Assembly: GCF_900090285.1 (NCBI RefSeq)
Contig: NZ_LT607754.1
Coordinates: 5,420,001 to 5,484,000 of the forward strand
Direction of reading: 5' to 3'
Source: Micromonospora inositola
GTDB taxonomy: Bacteria; Actinomycetota; Actinomycetes; Mycobacteriales; Micromonosporaceae
Length of the DNA: 64,000 nucleotides
Each line of letters opens with the position of its first letter. The first letter of the stretch is position 1. Below, in pieces: positions 53,164-61,223 of this stretch. The notes beneath the pieces are model-generated. The model had not been told where the DNA came from. It ran no database searches and worked only from the letters and a program-made list of their open reading frames with translations. Made by a program: the position numbers and the translations under genes.

Positions 53164-54330
53164 TCACCGCCCCGGCCGGGATTCCAGCTCGGTAGACGCG
53201 AGCCGGCGGTCCAGCAGCGCCACGACGAGGAGGACGACGACCGTCGCCGCCGCGCTGCCGAGCAGCGGCAACGCGGTCCCGGCGAGCGCGGTGAGGAGCA
53301 GGGTGGGCAGGCCGAGCAGCTGGGGCCAGGACAACCGGCGGAAGATGACGGCGGACAGGGCGACCCGGCCGGCGAGGAAGAGCGCGGGACCGGCGACGGT
53401 GAGGGCGACGACCGCGCCGGTTCCCCGTTCGGTGGGATGCGTGATCACCAGGTCGGTGGCCACCGAGGTGGCCACCACGCCCGCGATCAGCACCAGGTGC
53501 AGGTAGGCGGTGACGGTGCCGAACCGGGACGGGTCCCGTTCGTCGAAGGCGGTGCCCAGGTTCCGGCCGGCCGGCGTGACGTACAGCAGGCCGATGAGCA
53601 CCGCGGTGGCGAAGGCCAACAGGAACGCGACCGACTGCGCCGCCGCCAGGCCGGTCGCCGAGTACGCCACGCCCGCGGTGATGATCAGCTCGCCGAGCGC
53701 GATGATGAAGACCTGCTGGAACCGCTCGGTGAGATGCCCGCCCCGCAGCCGCAGCTCACCGGGCCGGGCGCGGCCCAGCCCCGGCGTCCGCCAACCCATC
53801 CGCGGCGCCGTGTAGTCCAGTACCAGGGCCGCCACCCAGACCGGCACCCGGGCCGCCGGCCAGCCCGCCCCGACCAACCAGAGGATGCCGGTCGTGCCGA
53901 ACCAGGCCAGGATCCGCAGCGTACGGCGGCGCAACGGATGCCCCCGGAGCGCCACCGCCGTGACGACGGTGCGGCCGACGTGGATCGCGACGTACGCCCC
54001 GGCGAAGAGCCCGGCCCGACCGCCGGTCGCCTCCGGGAGAGCGACGCTCATCAGGAGCATCCCGAGCGCGGCGCCGACGAGCAGGGCCTGCACCCAGCGG
54101 TTGGCGCGGTCGAACCAGTCGGTGAACCAGGCCGTCACCACCCAGACCCACCACAGCGGCAGCAGGAGCAGGGCGGTACGCGCCGCCCCGGCGACGCTCA
54201 CGTCGGCGAGCAGGACGAGCGACAGCTCCTGCAGTGCGAGGACGAAGGCCAGGTCGAAGAAGAGTTCCAGGAACGACGCCCGCAAGGGCTCGCCACGGCG
54301 TCGCAGCAGCGCGTCCGGCCTGCTCGACAT
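53164..54330 (-). CDS. Low temperature requirement protein A (LtrA) family membrane protein
   Basis: 388 residues with about 10-12 hydrophobic segments. The family opening is SFLELFFDLAFVLAL, and further LtrA hallmarks are HLTERFQQVFIIALGELII and the early WWVWVVTAWFTDWFD. The biochemical function of LtrA is not known; the name comes from a Listeria cold-growth phenotype. ATG 54330 lies in a G-rich leader. Monocistronic. Confidence 0.85.
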   Translation of the reverse strand: MSSRPDALLRRRGEPLRASFLELFFDLAFVLALQELSLVLLADVSVAGAARTALLLLPLWWVWVVTAWFTDWFDRANRWVQALLVGAALGMLLMSVALPEATGGRAGLFAGAYVAIHVGRTVVTAVALRGHPLRRRTLRILAWFGTTGILWLVGAGWPAARVPVWVAALVLDYTAPRMGWRTPGLGRARPGELRLRGGHLTERFQQVFIIALGELIITAGVAYSATGLAAAQSVAFLLAFATAVLIGLLYVTPAGRNLGTAFDERDPSRFGTVTAYLHLVLIAGVVATSVATDLVITHPTERGTGAVVALTVAGPALFLAGRVALSAVIFRRLSWPQLLGLPTLLLTALAGTALPLLGSAAATVVVLLVVALLDRRLASTELESRPGR

Positions 54331-54670
54331 CGCGGCTCCCCCCGGCGCTCCCCCGCCTTCATACCATCGCCGACCGCGACCCGGGGCGGTCTCGCCGTCC
54401 CGGCTTGTACGGCGCCGAGCCCGCGCCCGCCGCCACCTCGTCGGGGTACGCGCCCACGGAGGTCAACCGGACGGTTTCGGCACACCCCAATCCCGTTCGC
54501 TCTACCCTGGATCCGACGAGGCGGAAGCCCTGGTCGGAGCCGGTGGGCGTCCCACCGACGACCGGGACCGCCCGCGCTCGGCGGTGCGACGCTTCCCCGG
54601 CTGAGCCACCTTCCAGACTTCCGCCCGGGCCAGGCCGCACCACGCATCGCATTCGGAGGGATGAGGATCC

Positions 54671-54862
54671 GTGATGGCGACAGCAACTGCAGTACGGGTC
54701 CGCCCGTTCCGCGTCGAAATTCCGGAGGAGGATCTCGTCGAACTCCGCCGACGGCAGCTCATCTACTTCAACGAGGTCGACATGGGCGGTCATTTCGCGG
54801 CCTGGGAACAGCCGGAACTGTTCGCGAGCGAGGTTCGCGCGGCGTTCCGGCCGCTACGCTGA
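54671..54862 (+). pseudogene. Epoxide hydrolase remnant with a large in-frame deletion
   Basis: 63 residues. The first 27 (VRPFRVEIPEEDLVELRRRQ) are the start of an epoxide hydrolase N-terminal domain. The next residues, YFNEVDMGGHFAAWEQPELF and AAFRPLR, are the extreme C-terminus, including the catalytic His region (GGHFAAWE). Roughly 300 residues with the nucleophile and lid are gone and the frame is kept. GGAGG stands upstream, so a short peptide may still be made. Located ten bases before the DipZ-like gene. Confidence 0.75.
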
Positions 54863-54871
54863 CCGGCCGAC

Positions 54872-55801
54872 ATGCCGCTCTTCTTCTCACGACGTGACTC
54901 CGGTCTTGACGAGTTGACCCTTCGAATCCCTGAGCTCGCTGCTGAGCGATGGGTGAACTCTGCACCGCTGACCGGTGATGCGCTCCACGGTAAGGTGGTC
55001 CTGGTTGATTTCTGGGAGTACACCTGCATCAACTGGATCCGCACGTCGCCCTATGTGAAGGCATGGCACCGGGACTATGCCGATCTGGGCCTGGTCGTCA
55101 TTGGCGTGCATGCGCCCGAGTTCGAGTTCGGCAAGCGTGCCGAGAACATCGGCCGGGGGATCCGCGACCACGGGCTCACCTACCCGATCGCGCTCGACAA
55201 CGACTTCGTGGTCTGGCGGGCCCTCGGCAACAACGCCTGGCCGGCGAAGTATCTGTTCGATGCGGAGGGAAGACCCGTCGATCGGTGGGTCGGGGAGGGT
55301 AGCTACGACCGCGTGGAGGCGGAGATCCGCCGGCTTCTCGTCGCGGCGGTGCCTGCAACCGAGCTGCCTCCGGTCAGCCCCGAGGTGATGACGTTCGCCG
55401 CGACCGGGCTACCCTCCTACGCCGGCGTCACAGCCGAGACGTATGTCGGCACTGACCAACGCCTGCCCGGCACTTTCGACCTGGTCGGCGACTGGCACAG
55501 CAGCGGCGAGTACGTCGAACTCGCGGGCGGCACCGGCGAGATCGCCCTTGCCTTCAACGCCGGCGAGGTGAACCTCGTCGTGGACCCGGGACCGTCCGGG
55601 GAGGCGGCGGTCCGGGTGCTGCTCGATGGGAAACCGATCGGCGACGAGCGCGGCGCCGACGTCGGTCCGGACGCCGTGGCGCACCTCAACCGGGCGGCAA
55701 TGACTCGGCTGGTCGACGGCGCGTCCCGGGACGATCACCTACTGACCCTGGTCGCCAGCCAACCCGGCCTCCGCGCGTTCGCTTTCACATTCGGCCCGTA
55801 G
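54872..55801 (+). CDS. Redoxin/DipZ C-terminal-like protein
   Basis: 309 residues. Thioredoxin-like domain about 35-165: GKVVLVDFWEYTCINW, LGLVVIGVHAPEFEFGK, GLTYPIALDNDFVVW, NAWPAKYLFDAEG. After it comes the beta-rich C-terminal domain seen in mycobacterial DipZ (ETYVGTDQ, ending LRAFAFTFGP). The active site has a single Cys (YTCINW), where DipZ has CINC, so a disulphide exchange by CxxC is not possible; peroxiredoxin-like or one-cysteine chemistry is more likely. No signal peptide or TM, unlike DipZ. Start ATG 54892 region uncertain; ATG at 54872 used. Confidence 0.78.
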   Translation: MPLFFSRRDSGLDELTLRIPELAAERWVNSAPLTGDALHGKVVLVDFWEYTCINWIRTSPYVKAWHRDYADLGLVVIGVHAPEFEFGKRAENIGRGIRDHGLTYPIALDNDFVVWRALGNNAWPAKYLFDAEGRPVDRWVGEGSYDRVEAEIRRLLVAAVPATELPPVSPEVMTFAATGLPSYAGVTAETYVGTDQRLPGTFDLVGDWHSSGEYVELAGGTGEIALAFNAGEVNLVVDPGPSGEAAVRVLLDGKPIGDERGADVGPDAVAHLNRAAMTRLVDGASRDDHLLTLVASQPGLRAFAFTFGP

Positions 55802-56024
55802 AGCGAGAAGATTCCCGAGGGGACAGCCACGTCCTCGGGCAGCGGGCCAATGACCTCGCACTGACGAAGACACACCCGCCGCAAGCAAGACGCCCGGCAG
55901 GGGGCGACCGCCAGCTCGCGGAACACGCGACCAGCGGCTCCGGCGCGCGTGGCTGACCCCACCCTGGCGCCCACCGGGGCGCGGGTCATCCGTGATGGCC
56001 CGCGCCCAGCGGTCGTGTCCGGTG

Positions 56025-56147
56025 TCAGCCCTGCCGGGCCTTCTGCCGCGGATCCGCCTTGTTGATCACGAACACCTTGCCGCGGCGGCGCACCACGATC
56101 GAGTTCACCTTCCGCTTCAGTCCTCGCAGGGAGCTTCGCACCTTCAT
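56025..56147 (-). CDS. rpmJ: 50S ribosomal protein bL36, zinc-independent paralogue
   Basis: 40 residues beginning [14 protein letters not shown] and ending [14 protein letters not shown]. The four zinc ligands of ordinary bL36 (three Cys and one His) are absent, and this is the known C-minus form that replaces the zinc-binding one under zinc limitation. In other actinomycetes such paralogues are repressed by Zur. I find no AT-rich Zur-box-like palindrome in the 350 bases upstream. The gene lies alone here, away from the usual infC/rpsM context of the main copy. Confidence 0.9.
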   Translation of the reverse strand: MKVRSSLRGLKRKVNSIVVRRRGKVFVINKADPRQKARQG

Positions 56148-56501
56148 CGCGCGTCATCCTTCCCGAGCGTCGGTGTGCGGCGCCCACCGATCGACGTCGC
56201 CGGTGGCATGAACCTCGCCCGGCAGCGGCGCAGCACCGTCGGCCGGCCGAGCGCCGCAGGTGTCGCATACCCGGCACGCGAACCGGCATACCCGCGCCGG
56301 CCGGCCGACGAGCACCGCACCACTGGCACCTCTCGGCCCGGAACCGGGCGGAGGGCGGCGGCGGCCGTCCGCCGCCGGCTCTTTCGCAGCTCGTCGGTAC
56401 GGTGGCGGCGCTCGGGCTCGCACCTGAGCGGGCCATCCCGCCACCGCAGCGGCCACTGCGGCGTGGACGACTCCCGGTGGCGGCGGCGCTACCCTGACCC
56501 C
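56148..56501. other. Intergenic stretch with a possible cysteine-rich small ORF
   Basis: On the minus strand a frame ending at 56154, seven bases before the bL36 start, reads RVCRFACRVCDTCGARPADG and ends RWAPHTDAREG. The CxxC pairs suggest a zinc-binding peptide, which would be interesting next to a zinc-free ribosomal protein, but the upstream part (Pro/Arg/Ala-rich) looks non-coding and the start is unknown. The right end holds the promoter and leader of the DinB gene. Confidence 0.25.
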
Positions 56502-57035
56502 GTGGATCGTTGCGACGAGTGCGCCTTCGTCTATGCCAGCGCGCCCGCGGAGGCGCTGCCGCAGCTGCTGCGCGAGCTGGGTGACCGGTACGCGGCCGCG
56601 CTGGCCGAGGTGCCGGACCTACGCCGGCGCCCGGCCGAGGGCGTGTGGTCGCCGCTGGAGTACACCTGCCACGTCCGAGACGTCCTCCGCGTCCAGGGCG
56701 AGCGACTCGCGCTGGCCCTGGCCGTCGACGAACCGGAGTTCACCCCGATGGGTCGCGACGAGCGGGCCGTCGCCGACGCGTACAACGCGCAGGACCCGGC
56801 GGTGGTGCTGGCCGAACTGACCGCGGCCGGCGACCACCTGGCCGCCCGGTTCGCCGTGCTCGGCCGCGCGGAGCTCGCCCGCACCGGTGCGTACCCCTGG
56901 CCACAACCGCAGGTCCGGACGCTGCTCTGGCTCGGTCAGCACACCGTCCACGAGGGCGAGCACCACCTGCTGGACATCCGCCGCGCCGCCCGGTCCAAAG
57001 CCGCTACGGAGACCGCTGCCGACCCGGCGGGGTGA
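56502..57035 (+). CDS. DinB/DUF664-type four-helix protein
   Basis: 177 residues from GTG 56502. It starts with DRCDECAFVY, a short CxxC motif, followed by a DinB-like four-helix bundle. Histidines in YTCHVRDVLRVQGERLA and in LGQHTVHEGEHHLLDI are placed as the metal triad of the DinB superfamily, whose thiol-dependent members (e.g. mycothiol or bacillithiol transferases) act in detoxification. Function here is not proven. Its stop lies two bases from the stop of the SRPBCC-CBM2 gene on the other strand. Confidence 0.85.
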   Translation: MDRCDECAFVYASAPAEALPQLLRELGDRYAAALAEVPDLRRRPAEGVWSPLEYTCHVRDVLRVQGERLALALAVDEPEFTPMGRDERAVADAYNAQDPAVVLAELTAAGDHLAARFAVLGRAELARTGAYPWPQPQVRTLLWLGQHTVHEGEHHLLDIRRAARSKAATETAADPAG

Positions 57036-57037
57036 TC

Positions 57038-58126
57038 CTAAGGGGCCGCGCAGGGGGCGGCGCCCAGCGTGCAGCTCTCGGGCGCCTTGGTGAGCGGGTC
57101 GCCGTCGCGGACGTCGAAGGTGAACGTCTCCGACCCTCCGGCCGGTACGGGTGCTCCGGTGAAGGTGACGGTCTGCCCGTCCTGCCGCCAGTCAGCCCCG
57201 CTGGCACCGGCGATCGTGCCGCCCTCTGACAGCGTGACGACGACGCTCCAGTCATTCGCCGCCGCGCTACCCGCGTTGTCGACCACCACCTCACCGGTGT
57301 AGCCGAAGATTCGGGTGGACACGGTGGCGTAGCGGGCGGTCAGGACGCCGGCCGCTGGCGGGAGCGAGGCGGTCGCGCCCGACGGCTTGGCCGTGGGCGT
57401 CCGGCTGGGGCGGGCGCTACCGCTGCCGGCGCTCGGCTTGGGACGCACGGGGAGGGCCGCCCGGGGTAGGCGCGTCGTGGCCGTCGCGGCGGTCGGCGCC
57501 GGCAGCGGTGCCGGGTCCGTGCCGGCGGCGGGGTCCGGCTCGGCCGGCAGCACGGCCCACACTGCCAGGCCGGCGGCCAGCACAGCGCCGGCCAGCACCG
57601 CGATGAGCAGCGGTCCACGGCTGCGGCCGGCCGGCGCCGGCTCGTCGTCGATCAGCTCGGTGACCGGCAACTGGGCGGTCACCGCCGGATCACCGCGCCG
57701 CAGGTCGACCTGCTGGAACGCCAACCAGTCCAGGATGGCCGGCAGCCGTCCGGTCAGCGCCTGGTCGTAGTACTGCTCGCGGCGGTCGCGCTGGTCCGCC
57801 GGCCACGTGCCGTGTTCCAGGACCTCGCGCACCACCAGCCGGCAGCCCTCGGTTGTGGAGGTGAGGGTGCAGGTCAGCCGGGTACGCCGGCCCGCCTCGT
57901 CGCACCGCAGCGCGAGCAGCTCCGGCTCCCGCCGCTCGGTCACCTCCGCGTCGACGGCGGCGTCGAAGCCGGCCAGCCCGGCCGTGCACACCAGCAGCCG
58001 CCCCCGCGCCCCGGCCACCGCCTCGACCTCGGTGAACCAGCGGGCGACCAACTCCCGGTCGGTCAACGCGCGCCAGACCAGGTCGGCGGGATGGGTCAGG
58101 TCGACCGCGGTGTCGATCTCAATCAC
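57038..58126 (-). CDS. SRPBCC domain-TM-CBM2 fusion protein
   Basis: 362 residues with an unusual order. About 1-135 is an SRPBCC/AHSA1 ligand-binding domain (VDLTHPADLVWRALTDRELV, RWFTEVEAV). About 172-192 is one transmembrane helix (LLIAVLAGAVLAAGLAVWAV), then a 75-residue Pro/Ala/Thr linker, then a C-terminal carbohydrate-binding module of CBM2 type (about 262-362: GYTGEVVVDNAGSAAANDW, VVTLSEGG, two end cysteines). The SRPBCC part should be inside the cell and the CBM outside. It could link a cytosolic ligand to polysaccharide binding. No signal peptide. No similar architecture comes to mind. Confidence 0.82.
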   Translation of the reverse strand: MIEIDTAVDLTHPADLVWRALTDRELVARWFTEVEAVAGARGRLLVCTAGLAGFDAAVDAEVTERREPELLALRCDEAGRRTRLTCTLTSTTEGCRLVVREVLEHGTWPADQRDRREQYYDQALTGRLPAILDWLAFQQVDLRRGDPAVTAQLPVTELIDDEPAPAGRSRGPLLIAVLAGAVLAAGLAVWAVLPAEPDPAAGTDPAPLPAPTAATATTRLPRAALPVRPKPSAGSGSARPSRTPTAKPSGATASLPPAAGVLTARYATVSTRIFGYTGEVVVDNAGSAAANDWSVVVTLSEGGTIAGASGADWRQDGQTVTFTGAPVPAGGSETFTFDVRDGDPLTKAPESCTLGAAPCAAP

Positions 58127-58275
58127 GGCGAGACTCTACGGTCCCGCTGGCCGGCCCGGCCGGAGGGGATCCCCCGCCGGTGTCGTCCCCGCTCGGCCTC
58201 CCGGCAGGAACATGACCTGGATCATCGGTGGGCCACACAGGCACGGACAAGGTCGTCGGCTGCGCACCGGGCGGC

Positions 58276-59469
58276 TCAGGCGTCGATTCGTTCGATGATC
58301 GTCGCGTTGGCGGTGCCGCCGGCCTCGCACATCGTCTGCAGGCCGTACCGGCCGCCCGTGCGTTCGAGCACGTGCAGGAGGGTGGTGGCGAGTCGGGCTC
58401 CGCTGGCCCCGAGCGGGTGTCCGATGGCGATGGCGCCGCCGTCGACGTTGACCTTCGCCGGATCGGCGCCGGTCTCGGCCAGCCATGCCAGCACGACCGA
58501 CGAGAAGGCCTCGTTGACCTCGAAGGCGTCGATGTCGGCGATGGTCAGGCCGGCGCGGGCGAGCACCCTGGCGGTGGCCGGGATGATGCCGGCCAGCATG
58601 AGGATTGGGTCGTCACCGACCACCGTGGCGGTGTGCACGCGGGCCCGCGGACGCCAGCCCCGCTGCCGGGCGATCTCGCTCGTGGTCAGCAGGAGCGCCG
58701 CTGAACCGTCGTTGAGCGGGCTGGAGTTGCCCGCCGTCACCTTCCAGTCGAGCGCACCGAACCGGCGGGTCCAGCGCTGGTCGGCGAAGGCCACCGGCAG
58801 CCCGGCCAGCCGGTCCACGGTCGTGCCCGGACGGATCGTCTCGTCGATGGTGAGCTCGGCCCCGGGCAGTGGCGCGACCTGGGTGACGAACCGGCCCTCT
58901 CGCCACGCCTCGGCGGCGCGGCGGTGGCTGGTCGCGGCGAACTCGTCGAGCTGGGTCCGGGACAGCGCCCACTTGCGGGAGATCAGCTCGGCGCTGACGC
59001 CCTGCGGGATGAGGCCGCCCGGGTAGCGCTCGGCGACCGTGGGACCGGCGAAGTCGGTCCGGACGCCGTCGACGACCGCTGCGCTGCCGATCGGCACCCG
59101 GCTCATCGACTCGACGCCCGATGCGATGACGATGTCGTAGGCACCGGCGACGAGTCCCTGGGCGGCGAAGCTCAGCGCCTGCTGGCTGCTGCCGCACTGC
59201 CGGTCGACGGTCACACCCGGCACCGACTCGGGCAGCCCGGCGGCGAGGGCGGCGAGCCGCGTCGTGTTGGTGCTCTGCTCGCCCACCTGGGCGACGGCGC
59301 CGCCGATCACGTCGTCGATCTCCGCCGGATCGAGCCCCGGCATCCGGGCGATCAGACTGCGCAGGGCGTGCGCGTGCAGGTCCACCGGATGGACCCCGCT
59401 GTAGGCACCGCCCCGCTTGCCCCTGGCCACCGGTGTCCGAACCGCCTCGACGATGACCGCGTCACGCAT
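58276..59469 (-). CDS. Acetyl-CoA acyltransferase (thiolase)
   Basis: 397 residues from ATG 59469 (AGGAG six bases upstream). The catalytic nucleophile is C92 in VDRQCGSSQQALSF; the second active site region is FEVNEAFSS and the His in GHPLGASGARLAT; the acid/base Cys lies in TMCEAGGTANA. It catalyses thiolytic cleavage of 3-oxoacyl-CoA (beta-oxidation) or the reverse condensation. The divergent TetR gene with two near-identical palindromes between them indicates local control, perhaps by acyl-CoA. Confidence 0.93.
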   Translation of the reverse strand: MRDAVIVEAVRTPVARGKRGGAYSGVHPVDLHAHALRSLIARMPGLDPAEIDDVIGGAVAQVGEQSTNTTRLAALAAGLPESVPGVTVDRQCGSSQQALSFAAQGLVAGAYDIVIASGVESMSRVPIGSAAVVDGVRTDFAGPTVAERYPGGLIPQGVSAELISRKWALSRTQLDEFAATSHRRAAEAWREGRFVTQVAPLPGAELTIDETIRPGTTVDRLAGLPVAFADQRWTRRFGALDWKVTAGNSSPLNDGSAALLLTTSEIARQRGWRPRARVHTATVVGDDPILMLAGIIPATARVLARAGLTIADIDAFEVNEAFSSVVLAWLAETGADPAKVNVDGGAIAIGHPLGASGARLATTLLHVLERTGGRYGLQTMCEAGGTANATIIERIDA

Positions 59470-59495
59470 CGCTGTCTCCTGACTGCCGACCCGAT

Positions 59496-59580
59496 CCGGA
59501 CCGATCGGTCCGGGACTGAACAGCCCGATACTGCGCCGCACGACACAGGGCGGTCAACCGTTTCCGGACCGACCGGTCCG
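59496..59580. promoter_or_regulatory. Two TetR operator-like palindromes
   Basis: Site 1, 59496-59513, is a perfect 18-bp palindrome with core CGGACCGATCGGTCCG. Site 2, 59565-59580, is CGGACCGACCGGTCCG and differs from that core at one base. Site 1 lies 27 bases from the thiolase start and site 2 is 37 bases from the TetR start, so one repressor could close both promoters. Confidence 0.7.
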
Positions 59581-59616
59581 TTATCCTCGACACAACGGAG
59601 CGACAGGGAGGGGACC

Positions 59617-60198
59617 ATGGCGCGCACGGCGGCCCCGGGAAGCCGGGAACGGATCCTCGACACGGCCGCGGGCCTGTTCTACCGGTACGGCGTCCGGGCT
59701 GTGGGCATGAAGCAGGTCATCGACGCCGCGGGGTGCGGCAAGAACCTGCTCTACACGCACTTCCCCAGCAAGAACGACCTGGTGGCGGCCTACCTTCGGG
59801 AGTGCCGGCGGGAACGGGCCCGGTCCGCCGCCGCGGCGGCCGGCGAGGTGCCCGGCGATGACCCGGCCGCGCAACTGCTCGCACTCGTCGGAGAGATCGT
59901 CACCACGGTCGGCCGACCGGAGTTCCGGGGTTGCGCGTTCCGCATCTACCTGACCGAGTTCCCGGACGACCAGAGCGAGCCCGCCCGGTTGGCCCGCGAC
60001 TACCTGCGCGACAGCCGCGCCGAGATCGACCGGCTGGTGGCCCGCCTCGGCGTCACCGACCCCGGCCAGCTCGCCGACCGCGTCTGGCTGATCGTGGAGG
60101 GCCTCTACGCGAGCGCCGCCCGTTCGGAGTCGGCCGGGGCGGCGGACGCGGCGACGCAGCTCGTCCGGGACCTCCTCGCCGGCGCGAGGGAGCGGTGA
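59617..60198 (+). CDS. TetR family repressor
   Basis: 193 residues from ATG 59617 (GGGAGGGG upstream). The DNA-binding domain is about 8-60: RERILDTAAGLFYRYGVRAV, GMKQVIDAAGCGKNLLYTHF, PSKNDLVAAYL. The rest is a helical ligand domain (VGRPEFRGCAFRIYLTEFPD). Divergent from the thiolase gene with two palindromes between; likely represses both. The following alpha/beta hydrolase remnant overlaps its stop (GTGA), which suggests the intact hydrolase once formed an operon with it. Confidence 0.88.
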   Translation: MARTAAPGSRERILDTAAGLFYRYGVRAVGMKQVIDAAGCGKNLLYTHFPSKNDLVAAYLRECRRERARSAAAAAGEVPGDDPAAQLLALVGEIVTTVGRPEFRGCAFRIYLTEFPDDQSEPARLARDYLRDSRAEIDRLVARLGVTDPGQLADRVWLIVEGLYASAARSESAGAADAATQLVRDLLAGARER

Positions 60199-60440
60199 GA
60201 CGCCCGGCGTCCAGGCAACCGTCTGATCCCAAATGGCCCTTCGACGACGCCACCCTGGACCGGGCCGCCGCAGCCTTCGACAATCCGGACTTCGTCGACG
60301 TGGTCGTCCACGGCTACCGGCACCGGCTCGGCCTCGCCGGCGACGACCCGCGATGCGCAGAGATCGAGGCGCGGCTCGCCGGGCAGCCGGCCATCACCGT
60401 GCCGACCGTGACCCTGGACGGCACCGCGGACGGCAACTGC
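60195..60440 (+). pseudogene. C-terminal remnant of an alpha/beta hydrolase
   Basis: From GTG 60195 (overlapping the TetR stop) the frame reads WPFDDATLDRAAAAFDNPDF, VDVVVHGYRHRLGLAGDD, RLAGQPAITVPTVTLDGTADG. This is the last part of the lid and the strand carrying the Asp of haloalkane-dehalogenase-like hydrolases. The nucleophile region is missing in front and the catalytic His region behind. After residue 80 the text becomes unrelated (antisense of a STAS fragment). Confidence 0.7.
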
Positions 60441-60489
60441 CGGCTGATCGTGCAGACCCTGTTCCAGTTCGGCACCGTCGAGACCGGTG

Positions 60490-60629
60490 GGATTGATGAT
60501 GCCGAAGCGCTTGCCGGCGCCGGTGGCGGTGTGCCGGGCGGTGATGAGCGCGCTGATGACCGTGGAGTCGATGACGGTGGCGTCCGGCTCCACGCGGGTC
60601 CGGTGCTGCCACCTGAGCTGAGGCGTCAT
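60490..60629 (-). pseudogene. STAS-domain remnant behind the anti-sigma kinase gene
   Basis: The ATG at 60629 overlaps the kinase stop (ATGA), then TPQLRWQHRTRVEPDATVID, STVISALITARHTATGAGKR, FGIINPTG. The middle is the phospho-site helix of a STAS antagonist (IDSTVISAL), but the preceding strands and the C-terminal helix are missing and the reading continues into antisense DNA. It looks like the antagonist partner of the neighbouring kinase, decayed by deletions. Confidence 0.6.
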
Positions 60630-61129
60630 TGCTCGTCGTCCTCCACGGACCCGTCGGGCTTGTCGTGGTGTCGTGCGATGGCGGGTACGCCGTCCGGGGA
60701 CAGCCAGGCGGTGACGGTGGCGGTGAGTCCGTGCACCCCCCGGGCGAAGATGAGTCCCTCGGCCAGCTGGCTTGCCAGCCAGAGCCCGCGTCCGCCGGCG
60801 ACATCGACCGCGGGCAGCCGCACGGGCAGTCTTCCCAGGGTGGCGCCCCCATCGCTGACCTCGCAGATCAGCACGTCGTCCTGGCGCCGCAGGGCGAGGT
60901 GGCCGTGGCCGCCGCCGTGGCGTACGGCGTTGGTGACCAGCTCGTGCACCGCCAGGACGAAGTCGTAGCCGGCGTCGCCGGCCAGCCCCGCGCCGGTCAC
61001 CGCGGCCGCCAGGCCGTGGCGCAGGGCGGTGACGGTGGAGGCGGTGAAGTCCTGCGACATCAGCGCCACGCTCGTGGCTGGACCGGGAGTCGGGTGGCTC
61101 ACGTCGGATGCCCTGGGATCCTCGGTCAC
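60626..61129 (-). CDS. Anti-sigma factor/serine kinase (RsbW-like HATPase)
   Basis: 167 residues from GTG 61129 (the frame is open 22 codons further, but that stretch is Cys/Met-rich and not family-like). N-box AVHELVTNAVRHGGGHGH, G1 VSDGGAT, G2 VAGGRGLWLASQLAEGL. It should sequester a sigma factor or phosphorylate a STAS antagonist. The antagonist gene directly behind it is truncated, so if the kinase acts it must use a partner encoded elsewhere. Confidence 0.82.
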   Translation of the reverse strand: MTEDPRASDVSHPTPGPATSVALMSQDFTASTVTALRHGLAAAVTGAGLAGDAGYDFVLAVHELVTNAVRHGGGHGHLALRRQDDVLICEVSDGGATLGRLPVRLPAVDVAGGRGLWLASQLAEGLIFARGVHGLTATVTAWLSPDGVPAIARHHDKPDGSVEDDEQ

Positions 61130-61223
61130 GGCTAGGAGGCTACACATCATCGCAAACTTCGCGACCTTTGCCAAAAGACAACCATCGCAGCTCACGGCGC
61201 GTACGAATACGGCTCCGGCCGGG

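Noticed and set aside
56148..56501. Zur box upstream of the zinc-free bL36
   Set aside because: No AT-rich palindrome of the needed kind is visible.
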